Source: Leifsonia sp. Root1293
Lineage (GTDB): Bacteria > Actinomycetota > Actinomycetes > Actinomycetales > Microbacteriaceae
Length of the DNA: 64,000 bases
Direction of reading: 5' to 3'
NCBI RefSeq assembly: GCF_001425325.1
Contig: NZ_LMEH01000001.1
Span: 791,898-855,897, forward strand
The notes under the pieces were generated by a model that made no database searches, was not told the DNA's origin, and was given only the letters and a program-made list of their open reading frames with translations. Positions 15,637 through 23,247 of this stretch are shown here, one piece after another; the first letter of the stretch is position 1, and each line of letters opens with the position of its first letter. A program made the position numbers and the translations under genes.

Positions 15637-16206
15637 TCAGCCGCGCAGGGCGAGGAGCGCGCTGAGCCATCGACCGTGGGTGTCCCAGGGGTCGACGCCT
15701 CCGCGCAGGGTCGCGATGTGCGTCAGCAGCTCGTCGTGTACCTGGAACCACTCGCCTCGATTCATCTGGTGTGCAGCGAATTGGAGGTGGCGTTGCCGTT
15801 CGAGACGGCGATCGCCTCTCTCGAACGCCAGCACCTCGTCATGGGGCAGGCTCGCGATGCGGCGGCGCGGGTTGGCCGACGTGCCGATCTTGATCAGGTC
15901 GCCGAAGCGGATGTAGTAGACGACATCGAGACGCGGGGGAGCGAGTTCGCCGTCGGGCATCTCGCCATGCCGCCATTCGCACACGGCGCAGATCCAGCCC
16001 GATGGGAAGTGCACTCCGAGTGGGGAGCCGCAGGCAGGACATGGGCTGGGCAGGAGATCGGTGAGCCCGTTCTCACCGTTGGCGACCTCGGCAGCCGCCA
16101 GGAGGTGCTGGTCGCAGAGATTGAGATCGGCATCCGTTGGCGCTGTGCCGGAACACCTCGAACCGTCGCGGAAGACGATTCCGCAGTGCAGGTTGGGGTG
16201 GTCCAT
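15637..16206 (-). CDS. Zinc-ribbon and GIY-YIG-like (T5orf172) protein
   Basis: A 189-residue protein. The N-terminal half contains Cys/His clusters (CGIVFRDGSRC, CDQH, then CPACG and CAVCEW), consistent with zinc binding. The C-terminal half carries VVYYIRFGDLIKIGTSANPRRRIASL, the strand-helix core of the T5orf172/Mug113 branch of GIY-YIG nucleases, with a later Glu in RRLERQRHLQFAAHQMNRGEWF. The start ATG 16206 is fixed by a TAGCGT hexamer seven bases upstream; an earlier ATG at 16236 would overlap that promoter. A DNA nuclease or DNA-binding role is likely, but the biological target is unknown. Confidence 0.82.
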   Translation of the reverse strand: MDHPNLHCGIVFRDGSRCSGTAPTDADLNLCDQHLLAAAEVANGENGLTDLLPSPCPACGSPLGVHFPSGWICAVCEWRHGEMPDGELAPPRLDVVYYIRFGDLIKIGTSANPRRRIASLPHDEVLAFERGDRRLERQRHLQFAAHQMNRGEWFQVHDELLTHIATLRGGVDPWDTHGRWLSALLALRG

Positions 16207-16213
16207 GCCGCCA

Positions 16214-16219
16214 ACGCTA
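16214..16219 (-). promoter_or_regulatory. -10 hexamer, leaderless start
   Basis: TAGCGT on the minus strand, seven bases before ATG 16206; it selects that start over 16236. Confidence 0.55.
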
Positions 16220-16264
16220 GACGCCGGTGCCGACATCCACCCGTTCGCTCCCTCCGGACGGAGA

Positions 16265-16534
16265 TCAGCGGATGCGGGTCGCCAGAGGATCGACGCGGCG
16301 GCGTCTCGGCCGTCTGAGCATTCCGATCAGGCCGTACAACAGGCCGGGAACTCCCACGGCGAGGAGCGTCGCACCGATGGCGGGGGTGACCCAATCAGGA
16401 AGGGACGGGATGAGCTGCGAGGCGACGGAAGCCGCGGTCAACAGCAGCGCGCCGGTGATGGAGAAGATCAATCCGAGCACGGCGGCGGCCGCCAGGGCGG
16501 CACGATCCGGCACCGATTCGGGTTCGGTGGTCAT
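16265..16534 (-). CDS. Small two-helix membrane protein
   Basis: An 89-residue protein with two transmembrane helices (about 13-38 and 48-72: AIGATLLAVGVPGLLYGLIGML) and an Arg-rich C-terminal tail (RRPRRRR) that should remain in the cytoplasm. A TAGCGT hexamer six bases before ATG 16534 indicates a leaderless transcript. No family is recognised. It lies between the GIY-YIG-like gene and the histidine phosphatase on the same strand but with its own promoter. Confidence 0.72.
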   Translation of the reverse strand: MTTEPESVPDRAALAAAAVLGLIFSITGALLLTAASVASQLIPSLPDWVTPAIGATLLAVGVPGLLYGLIGMLRRPRRRRVDPLATRIR

Positions 16535-16540
16535 GCGGCC

Positions 16541-16546
16541 ACGCTA
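16541..16546 (-). promoter_or_regulatory. -10 hexamer, leaderless start
   Basis: TAGCGT, six bases before ATG 16534. Confidence 0.55.
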
Positions 16547-16597
16547 TAGCTGAGGTGCTCTCAGCTCTCGACCCCAGAACGGGGCGTTGACTCCGGC

Positions 16598-17185
16598 TCA
16601 GGCGTCGGCTCCGACCGGGAGCTCGATCGGTGTGCGGCCCACGAAGCGGATGTCGGAGTCTGTCACGACGAACTCGGTGATCGAGCCGTTGCCCGCCGAG
16701 CCGGGGAACGTCTCGGGTGACGTGGTGTGGCGGGTGAGACCGTTGATCACGCCGCCGTGGCTGGTGATGATGACGGTCCCCGTCGACTCGGCGGCGATGC
16801 GGCGGAGGGCTGCCATCGATCGCTCCAGGACCGCCGGTCGGGGCTCGGCGCCCGGAACGACGCCATCCGTGTAGAGGTGGCGGACCTCCTGCCAGACTGC
16901 GCCCTCGGCCTCGCCGTACTGCATCTCGATGAAGTCGCGATCGGTCTCCACGTCGGGCCCGTCGATGGCAGCAGCGATGATGGCCGCGGTCTCGGCGGCA
17001 CGATCCAGCGGGCTGGCGATGATCCGGGACGGTTCCGCATCGCGCAGAAGATCGGCCGCTGCCCGGGCCTGAGCGCGTCCCAGTTCGTTGAGAGGGACAT
17101 CGGTGTGGCCCTGCACCCGCCCCGCCCGGTTCCAGTCGGTCTCGCCATGGCGCACGAGCAGGAATCGGGTGGTCGAAGAGGTCAT
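16598..17185 (-). CDS. Histidine phosphatase family protein
   Basis: A 195-residue member of the phosphoglycerate-mutase-like superfamily. The phosphorylated His sits in LLVRHGETDWNRAGRVQGHTDVPLNELGRAQA near residue 13; Arg and Glu partners follow (SPLDRAAETA, then QYGEAEGAVW), and the second catalytic His is in VIITSHGGVING. The length fits a small broad-specificity phosphatase rather than a glycolytic mutase. A TAGGCT hexamer six bases before ATG 17185 supports a leaderless start. The gene is divergent from the deazaflavin-type oxidoreductase. The substrate is unknown. Confidence 0.9.
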   Translation of the reverse strand: MTSSTTRFLLVRHGETDWNRAGRVQGHTDVPLNELGRAQARAAADLLRDAEPSRIIASPLDRAAETAAIIAAAIDGPDVETDRDFIEMQYGEAEGAVWQEVRHLYTDGVVPGAEPRPAVLERSMAALRRIAAESTGTVIITSHGGVINGLTRHTTSPETFPGSAGNGSITEFVVTDSDIRFVGRTPIELPVGADA

Positions 17186-17191
17186 GCATCG

Positions 17192-17197
17192 AGCCTA
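17192..17197 (-). promoter_or_regulatory. -10 hexamer, leaderless start
   Basis: TAGGCT, six bases before ATG 17185. Confidence 0.55.
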
Positions 17198-17216
17198 TCC
17201 GGAGCAGAATGTGTGC

Positions 17217-17729
17217 ATGGCGAGCCTCCTCGATGTGACGCGGGCCGCCGTCGCGCCGCTGACCCGCACCAGAGCATTCAGGCGCACGGCACCGACGCTG
17301 CTGCCACCGCTCGAGCGAGCCACCGCCTGGCTGAGCCGCGGTCGCGTGCAACTGAGCGGATTGCTCGTGCCTTCCCTGGTGCTGCACACGACGGGGGCGA
17401 AGTCGGGCCTGCCGCGTGACGTTCCGCTCATGTACTGCCCTGACGGCGAGATCTGCATCGTGGCCGGCAGCAACTTCGCCCGAGAACGGCATCCGGCCTG
17501 GACGGCCAATCTGATCGCGCATCCCGATGCCGCAGTCAGCATCGCCGGTCGACGGATGCCGGTGCAAGCCGAACTCATCGGGGACGACGAGCGCGATGCG
17601 GTGTGGGCCCGCATCGAGCGGCAGTGGCCCGGGTACCGCGCCTACGAGCGCGGCTCCGGTCGGACCGTTCGATTGTTCCGGCTGCACCCGGTTGCGACGG
17701 ATGCAGCGGTGCCCGGTCCGGCATCCTGA
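17217..17729 (+). CDS. Deazaflavin-dependent nitroreductase family protein
   Basis: A 170-residue protein of the Ddn-like split-barrel family. Typical segments are LVLHTTGAKSGLPRDVPLMYC, IVAGSNFARERHPAWTANLIAHPDAAV and the C-terminal WPGYRAYERGSGRTVRLFRL, which is strongly conserved in these F420-binding actinobacterial proteins. I start at ATG 17217, where homologous sequence begins; the upstream extension overlaps the divergent phosphatase gene. It probably binds F420 or a flavin and reduces quinone-like or nitro compounds, but the substrate is not evident. Confidence 0.88.
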   Translation: MASLLDVTRAAVAPLTRTRAFRRTAPTLLPPLERATAWLSRGRVQLSGLLVPSLVLHTTGAKSGLPRDVPLMYCPDGEICIVAGSNFARERHPAWTANLIAHPDAAVSIAGRRMPVQAELIGDDERDAVWARIERQWPGYRAYERGSGRTVRLFRLHPVATDAAVPGPAS

Positions 17730-17873
17730 GCAACCGCTGCCTGCGGGAGGTCCTGCTCGCGCCGCGCCGTCCCGCCTGCGGTGACCTGCGCACCTGCGAC
17801 GTAGCCTCGAACGGAGGTGCGAGCCCTTCGTCGGGTGTGCGGAGCGCCGACGCGGCCAGCGGGAGGGATAACG

Positions 17874-19061
17874 ATGCGTCTGAGAACGCGCGCTGTCGCC
17901 GCCGTGATGGCTGCCACCCTGGCCGTGTCCGCCCTGATGGCGACGGGGGTCGTCTCGCGAGCCTCGGCGGAGGACTACCCGAGTTGGGACGAGGTGGAGG
18001 CAGCGCGATCGAGCGCCGCGGCGACGAGCGCCGAGGTCGATCGCATCTCCGACTTCATAACCGCCCTCACGGCGGAGTCGGCTCGCCTCGGCAGGATCAC
18101 CATCGAGAAGGCCGCCGCATACACCGTGGCGAAGGCGGAGCTCGATGCCGCGACCCGACGGGCCGACGTCCTGGTGGCACAACGTGACACAGCCGTCGCC
18201 GAGGCAGCGGACGCGCATGACCGCTACGGCGCCATCGTGTCGCAGCTCGTCGTGTCAGGCGGCACCGAGAGCCTCACCGTTCAGCTGCTTCTGGACCACT
18301 CCTCAGACACCGACCTGCTGTACCGGCTCGGCGCGATGACCAAGCTGACCCAACAGGCCGCCGGCCTGGAGGACCGTGCAGAGAGCCGCAGCAACGAGGC
18401 CGATGCGCTCAGTGCCCAGGCGGCAGTGGCCGAGAAGGAGCGTGACAGGCTCGCTTCGGCAGCGCAGGCTGCGCTCGAGGACGCGCAGGCCGCCGAGCAG
18501 GAGGCCGGCGCTCGCCTGTCCGCCCAGAAGGAGGCGAGTGTCACGTTGCAGGCGCAACTCGCCTCCCTGACAGCGCAGGCCGCCGACGTCGAGAAGCGGT
18601 ACGAGGAAGGCGAGGCGGCGCGCAGGGCCGCTGAAGCCGCTGCTGCCGCCGCTGCTGCTGAGGCGGCTGCAGCAGCAGCGGCCGCGGCTGAGGCGGCGGG
18701 TGACGGCGGGGGCGGTGGTGCCGCGACCCCGATCTACACGGGCGACGTCGACTCGGACCCCGGTGCGGCACAGGCGTACGCGGCCGGCGCCATCGGCTCC
18801 TATGGATGGGGCGGGGACCAGTTCGGCTGCCTCCAGCGACTCTGGAACAAGGAGTCGGGTTGGCGTGCCGACGCCTACAACGCGTCGAGCGGTGCCTATG
18901 GGATTCCGCAGTCGCTCCCGGGGGAGAAGATGGCCTCGGCCGGCGTCGACTGGCGCACCAACGCCGCCACCCAGATCAACTGGGGGTTGTCGTACATCGC
19001 CCAGCGGTACGGCTCACCCTGCTCGGCGTGGGCGCACTCCGTCGCGACCGACTGGTACTAG
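17874..19061 (+). CDS. Secreted coiled-coil protein with lytic-transglycosylase-like domain
   Basis: A 395-residue exported protein. A signal peptide (1-33, cleavage near SRASA) precedes about 230 residues of coiled coil (rich in Ala, Glu, Arg and Gln), an Ala-only low-complexity stretch, and a Gly hinge. The C-terminal 100 residues contain CLQRLWNKESGWRADAYN, SSGAYGIPQSLPGEKM and INWGLSYIAQRYGSPCSAW, which match the soluble lytic transglycosylase-like domain of aggregation-promoting factors, with Glu of KESGW the likely catalytic residue. The start ATG 17874 has GGGAGGGA. It probably works on cell-wall glycan. Its stop overlaps the convergent endonuclease-like gene by four bases. Confidence 0.88.
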   Translation: MRLRTRAVAAVMAATLAVSALMATGVVSRASAEDYPSWDEVEAARSSAAATSAEVDRISDFITALTAESARLGRITIEKAAAYTVAKAELDAATRRADVLVAQRDTAVAEAADAHDRYGAIVSQLVVSGGTESLTVQLLLDHSSDTDLLYRLGAMTKLTQQAAGLEDRAESRSNEADALSAQAAVAEKERDRLASAAQAALEDAQAAEQEAGARLSAQKEASVTLQAQLASLTAQAADVEKRYEEGEAARRAAEAAAAAAAAEAAAAAAAAAEAAGDGGGGGAATPIYTGDVDSDPGAAQAYAAGAIGSYGWGGDQFGCLQRLWNKESGWRADAYNASSGAYGIPQSLPGEKMASAGVDWRTNAATQINWGLSYIAQRYGSPCSAWAHSVATDWY

Positions 19062-19831
19062 ACCGCGGGATCCGACGGACGGACGGCGGGCGTACGCAGC
19101 CGGTCAACGGCCTCGGCCCCGCGGAGTTCGACCATGCGTGCGACGATGCGGTCGGCCACGTCGGCGGTCAGTGATGCGCACACGATGCTGTTCGGGCCGA
19201 TCGCCTCCAGGCCCGCGGCCCGCACCCGGATGACCTCCCAGCCCACCTCGGCGAGGGCGTCGTCCTTCTCGCGGTCCGACGCCTCCTTCAACCCCAGGTG
19301 CGCGCGCCGGGAGCGCCCGGGGTCGTCGTACTCCACGGCGATGCGCAGCGCAGGCACGAGGATGTCGGGCCACACCTCCTGCTTGCCGTAGAACATGCGG
19401 TTGACGCGCACGGTGTTCACACCCCGGGGAACGCGGATGCGCTCTTCGAGCAGCGCCCGCAGCCGCTGTTCGGTCAGGGAGGTGCGCGTGCGCAGCCCCG
19501 CGTTCATCGACGCGACTCCGCCGTCGCGCGCCACAGTCGGAGCCTCGGCATTGCGGATGCACTTCGGGCAGCTCGGGCCGGTGAGCACGTCCATCACGCT
19601 CGCCTCGTAGCGATCGTGACCTCGGGCGCACACCCACTGGAATTCGGCGCCGATCCTGGTCTCTCGAGCGACGGATGCCCGCGCGGGAGGGGCCGCTCGC
19701 GACACGAGTTCACCGCGCGTGCGGTGCGTCTCGTGCAACAGCATGCACAGCGGGCAGGAGCGTCGGAGGGTGATGGCAGCCGGGTCCGTCGGTTCCGCAC
19801 CGTGTCCGCAGGCGAAGCTCACAAGGGTCAT
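19058..19831 (-). CDS. Zinc-ribbon/PD-(D/E)XK-like endonuclease
   Basis: A 257-residue protein. Two zinc-ribbon-like clusters (FACGHG with CPLCMLLH, and CARGHDRYEA with CPKC) precede a Vsr/DUF559-like fold: TSLTEQRLRALLEERI, WPDILVPALRIAVEYDD and DALAEVGWEVIRVRA, giving the Glu-Asp-Glu pattern of PD-(D/E)XK nucleases. Start ATG 19831 is supported by a TACCCT hexamer six bases upstream; the longer frame upstream is unlikely. It resembles treble-clef plus restriction-like fusions found singly in actinobacterial chromosomes. No methyltransferase or defence partner lies next to it, so its biological role is open. Confidence 0.82.
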   Translation of the reverse strand: MTLVSFACGHGAEPTDPAAITLRRSCPLCMLLHETHRTRGELVSRAAPPARASVARETRIGAEFQWVCARGHDRYEASVMDVLTGPSCPKCIRNAEAPTVARDGGVASMNAGLRTRTSLTEQRLRALLEERIRVPRGVNTVRVNRMFYGKQEVWPDILVPALRIAVEYDDPGRSRRAHLGLKEASDREKDDALAEVGWEVIRVRAAGLEAIGPNSIVCASLTADVADRIVARMVELRGAEAVDRLRTPAVRPSDPAV

Positions 19832-19837
19832 GCGGGC

Positions 19838-19843
19838 AGGGTA
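19838..19843 (-). promoter_or_regulatory. -10 hexamer, leaderless start
   Basis: TACCCT, six bases before ATG 19831. Confidence 0.5.
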
Positions 19844-19942
19844 ACCCGGGCCGCCGACATGCCAGCAGGCGTTCTTGACCTCCCCCTGTACGGGGCACAC
19901 AATGGCAAGGCGACCCGAGCGCATCCGACGAGAAAGGTCACC

Positions 19943-20530
19943 ATGTCAGACACCCAGCAGGCCACACCAGGGACCGGTGCGCCGATCGCTGCGACGACGT
20001 CGGTCGGCAGCCGATCCCTCGATGAGACCACAGTGCTTCCCTCTCTCGGATCCGAGGCTGAAGCAGGGTCGGCGCCGACCGAGGTGGTCGCGGTGCCTGC
20101 AGCGTCCGTCGGCGAGTCGACGAAGCCCGCGAAGAAGACCTTCTCGTGGTTCCAGGACCAGCCGATGCGACTCACTCTCGTCGTCATCATCGGAGTCGTC
20201 GCGCTGTTCTTCGCGTTCGGCCTGCTCATCATCTTCAGTCCCAGTTCGGCTGCGGTCTCCGCTCTCGCGGTGATCGCCACTCCCGTCGCCTCGATGGTGG
20301 CGGCCTACTACGGCATCACGCTGAGCATGCAGCAGGTGCGTGACGAACGTCTCGAGCGGGCCGCCGCCGTGAAACGGGCTGAGGATGCCGAGAGCGCTGC
20401 GCAGGAGGCCGACGTCTGGGCCGCGCAGATGGAGTCCGGCCTGCGCGTCGCCAAAGTGAAGCTCGACGCGGCCGGTGTGCGCACCGATGACGTGGCGAAG
20501 GCGGCCGGCGTCGAGCCGGACTTCTTCTGA
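19943..20530 (+). CDS. Membrane protein with cytoplasmic coiled tail
   Basis: A 195-residue protein. The first 70 residues are low-complexity and soluble; two adjacent hydrophobic helices (about 77-99 and 104-122) form a hairpin in the membrane, and the last 70 residues (QQVRDERLERAAAVKRAEDAESAAQEADVW...) predict a helical coiled tail on the same side as the N terminus. The start ATG 19943 has GAAAGG before it. No domain family is recognised. It ends ten bases before the end of the convergent MpaB-type gene. Confidence 0.72.
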   Translation: MSDTQQATPGTGAPIAATTSVGSRSLDETTVLPSLGSEAEAGSAPTEVVAVPAASVGESTKPAKKTFSWFQDQPMRLTLVVIIGVVALFFAFGLLIIFSPSSAAVSALAVIATPVASMVAAYYGITLSMQQVRDERLERAAAVKRAEDAESAAQEADVWAAQMESGLRVAKVKLDAAGVRTDDVAKAAGVEPDFF

Positions 20531-20539
20531 TCGTCCGGT

Positions 20540-21321
20540 TCAACCGCGCCTGATCCGCGCGAGACTGCGGCGCTGCGGCCACTCGCGCAGCGGGCGAGGC
20601 AGCCAGGGCCAGACGGCGCCGGTGACGGCGAGAGCTCGCCGGAAGCGCCGTTCGGCCCCCGCTGACCACCGGACGCCGTAGGCAGCTCGCACAGTCGCCG
20701 GGAGGAGCCCGGCGGTCACGAGCCTGGCCAGGGGCATGGCGAGCCCGAGGGGGGTCGGCAGGGAGCGCGCGAACATCAACTCGCGCGACAGGGCCAGCAC
20801 CTCGGAGTCGACGGACAGGCGCGGCAGCATCCCGGCCCAGTACTCGGTGAAGGCGGCACGGTCGTCAGGCCACCGACCCTGGGGCAGCTGCAGCCTGGTG
20901 CCGAGCTCCGCGTAGGCCGTGTACAGGGCGTCGGCCTCGTCGGTCCGCAGCGGCCCGAACAGCTCCTCATGCACGACGACGGCCGTGTCGTAGAGGGTTG
21001 CGGCCACCCAGAGCTGGAGTTCCGGGTCGTACGCGCTGTACGCGGGTGCGCCGCCTCGGGCATCGCCGCGCACGGGGGAGTGCGCTCGGTTCACCAGGCG
21101 CACGGCCCGGGCCTTGTCCTCCTCTGTGCCGTAGACGATCGCGTAGGCGTAGGCGAGCGTGGCCCACAGTCGGTCCAGGGGCGCCCGGCGAAGTCGGAGT
21201 GCTCCACGACGCCGCGTCCGACGGGCGGGTAGGCGAGCTGCAGGAGGATGGCCCGCGCTCCGCCCGCGATGAGCACTCCGTCGCCGGCGAAACGAGGCAG
21301 GTCGGTGGCATCCGCTGGCAT
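20540..21321 (-). pseudogene. Oxygenase MpaB family (DUF2236), frameshifted
   Basis: The reading begins at ATG 21321 with PRFAGDGVLIAGGARAILLQLAYPPVGRGVVEHSDFAG, the conserved MpaB N terminus, and then the match shifts to another frame with PLDRLWATLAYAYAIVYGTEEDKARAVRLVNRAHSPV and continues to the stop at 20540. The break lies in 21181-21193 and needs one inserted base (or two removed) to restore a single frame of about 260 residues. A TAGCGT hexamer six bases before ATG 21321 shows the promoter is intact. It is either a recent frameshift mutation or a sequencing error in a GC-rich run. MpaB-type proteins carry heme b coordinated by histidines and are suspected oxygenases. Confidence 0.8.
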
Positions 21322-21327
21322 CCTCCA

Positions 21328-21333
21328 ACGCTA
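21328..21333 (-). promoter_or_regulatory. -10 hexamer, leaderless start
   Basis: TAGCGT, six bases before ATG 21321 of the MpaB-family gene. Confidence 0.5.
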
Positions 21334-21363
21334 CGCGGTCAGGTTCCTCGGATGCCTCCCGTT

Positions 21364-21369
21364 TAGACT
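21364..21369 (+). promoter_or_regulatory. -10 hexamer, leaderless start
   Basis: TAGACT, six bases before GTG 21376 of the GH3 lipoprotein gene. Confidence 0.6.
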
Positions 21370-21375
21370 TCCCCG

Positions 21376-22563
21376 GTGGTCGGGAAGCTGGTGCGGACGA
21401 CGGCGCTCGCTCTCGCGGTCGCCGTCTGTCTCGTCGGCTGCGCAGCCTCCGAGACGCCGAGCCCCGCTCCGTCGCAGACGATGACGGCGGACGTGCCTCG
21501 CAGGGTCGCGCCCGATCCCGTCACGGTCGAAGCGCGTCGGCGTCTCGCCGCCATGACCCTCGAACAACGCATCTCGAGCATGCTCATGCTGCACTTCCCG
21601 GGTACGGATGCCGCGGCCATCGCCGCGGAGTCGCTGCAGTACGAGCCCGGCGGAATCATCCTCATGGGCGACAACACCGCAGCGGGCACGGCCGGCGTGC
21701 GAGCGATCACCGCGGCCGTCGACGCGGCCGCCGATGCGGATGCGGCGCTCCCGTTGCTCGTCGCCGTCGACCAGGAGGGCGGAGAGGTCAGCCGCATCGT
21801 CGAGGATCCGTCGCCCGGTGCCGACGTGCTGCGCGGCCAGGCGGCATCCGTCACCGAGAACGCCTTCGCGGCGCGCGCCGACGTGTTGGCTGCCGCCGGG
21901 ATCTCGGTGAACTTCGGCATCATCGCCGACGAGACGAGCGACCCGAACTCGTTCCTGGCCGGTCGTGTGCTCGGCACGGATCCGGCCGCCGCCGCCGAGC
22001 ACGTCACAGCAGCGGTGGCGGGGGAGCACGGCAGAGTCCTCAGCACGCTCAAGCACTTTCCGGGACACGGCGCCGCGCCCGGCGACTCGCACAGCTCGAT
22101 TCCGACGACGGGGAAGTCGCTGGCGGAGTGGCGCACCACCGACGCCGTTCCGTTTCGAGCGGGCATCGACGCCGGCGCCGAGTTGGTGATGTTCGGCCAC
22201 CTCGAGTACTCAGCGGTCGATCCGGCACCAGCATCCCTCTCGGCGGTGTGGCACCGCATCCTGCGGGACGAGCTCGGTTTCGACGGCATCGCGATCAGCG
22301 ACGACATGGGCATGCTCGATCACTCGGGCGTCCCCGCGCTGGTGAACCGGAGTGAGAACGCGATCGCGGCCATCGCCGCAGGTTCCACCATGGTGCTCTA
22401 CGTTCCGTCGCCGGATGCCTCGGGAGCGGCCGGTGCCTTCGACCCCGATGCGCTCGTCGCCGACGTGGCCGCTGCGGTGCGCGCCGGCCGCATTCCGGCT
22501 GAGACCGTCGACCGGGCTGCGATGAAGCTACTCCGGGCGCGGATCGGCCTCAGCGGATCCTGA
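21376..22563 (+). CDS. Glycoside hydrolase family 3 lipoprotein (NagZ-like)
   Basis: A 395-residue lipoprotein beginning with GTG. The signal peptide ends in the lipobox LVGC (Cys22), followed by a Ser/Pro-rich spacer and a single GH3 barrel domain. VAVDQEGGEVSRI, STLKHFPGHG and ISDDMGM are the classic motifs of beta-N-acetylhexosaminidases; the Asp of SDDMG is the expected nucleophile and the His of KHFPGHGAAPGDSH the acid/base of NagZ-type enzymes. It probably removes N-acetylglucosamine from muropeptides or chitin-like sugars at the outer face of the membrane. Its end overlaps the convergent TMEM175-type gene by 36 bases. Confidence 0.93.
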   Translation: MVGKLVRTTALALAVAVCLVGCAASETPSPAPSQTMTADVPRRVAPDPVTVEARRRLAAMTLEQRISSMLMLHFPGTDAAAIAAESLQYEPGGIILMGDNTAAGTAGVRAITAAVDAAADADAALPLLVAVDQEGGEVSRIVEDPSPGADVLRGQAASVTENAFAARADVLAAAGISVNFGIIADETSDPNSFLAGRVLGTDPAAAAEHVTAAVAGEHGRVLSTLKHFPGHGAAPGDSHSSIPTTGKSLAEWRTTDAVPFRAGIDAGAELVMFGHLEYSAVDPAPASLSAVWHRILRDELGFDGIAISDDMGMLDHSGVPALVNRSENAIAAIAAGSTMVLYVPSPDASGAAGAFDPDALVADVAAAVRAGRIPAETVDRAAMKLLRARIGLSGS

Positions 22564-23247
22564 GGTGCGGGCGTCGCCCGCTTCCGTTCTGTCCGCGATG
22601 CCGGTCGGCTCGGCTGCATCGGCAGGCGCGCGTCCGCTCAGCAGGCGGGAGAGCGGGGTGTCGAGGGCGTAGGCGAGAAAGGCCCAGGAACCGATGAACG
22701 GCGCCGCCACCACGACGACGGCTCCGAGGATGACGGCACTCAGGGAATCGCGACGACTTCGGGCGGCCTCGACGGGGCTGAGGCCCTCGATGAGCCCGCT
22801 GCCGGGCGCCGAGGCGCGCATCCAGAGCAGGTAGCCGAACAGCACCACCCAGAAGAAGTTCACCGGCAGCAGGGTCTGTCCGAGCGCGAGATCACCGAAC
22901 CTGCTGTCCAGGCTCGTCGTGAACGGGATGAGCACGACCCCGAAGAGGCGCAGGGTGTTGAGCACCAGCATCACGCCGTCGACCTGCACGATGTACTCGA
23001 ACTGGCGTACGTGGATGGTCCACAGGAGGCAGAGCAGGAAGAAGCTGATCGCGAAGCTGACGATGGCCGGCCCCATGCCGACGAGGCCGCGCCAGAGTTC
23101 CGCATCCGTCGTGGCACCCGAGAGGTCGTTGACGGTGAGGTCGAGAACGAGGAGGGTCGCCGCGATGGCGAACACGCCGTCGGTGAAGGCCTCCAGCCGG
23201 CGGGTGGAGACCGTGGCGGTGCGTGGTCGTGCGCGTCTGCGGATCAC
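22528..23247 (-). CDS. TMEM175-family (DUF1211) membrane protein
   Basis: A 239-residue protein with six hydrophobic helices. The first helix bears RLEAFTDGVFAIAATLLVLDL, the (F/S)DGVxAIxxTLL signature of bacterial TMEM175 potassium channels. The last 40 residues are hydrophilic. Its ATG at 23247 overlaps the TGA of the FUSC gene (ATGA), so the two are translationally coupled. Bacterial members form tetrameric K+-permeable channels; ion conduction here is inferred from the motif only. Confidence 0.88.
   Translation of the reverse strand: MIRRRARPRTATVSTRRLEAFTDGVFAIAATLLVLDLTVNDLSGATTDAELWRGLVGMGPAIVSFAISFFLLCLLWTIHVRQFEYIVQVDGVMLVLNTLRLFGVVLIPFTTSLDSRFGDLALGQTLLPVNFFWVVLFGYLLWMRASAPGSGLIEGLSPVEAARSRRDSLSAVILGAVVVVAAPFIGSWAFLAYALDTPLSRLLSGRAPADAAEPTGIADRTEAGDARTSGSAEADPRPE

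Noticed and set aside
17217-17217. Leaderless promoter for the deazaflavin-type gene
   Set aside because: The hexamer at the expected place is GAATGT, without the T-A of TANNNT, so it was not counted.
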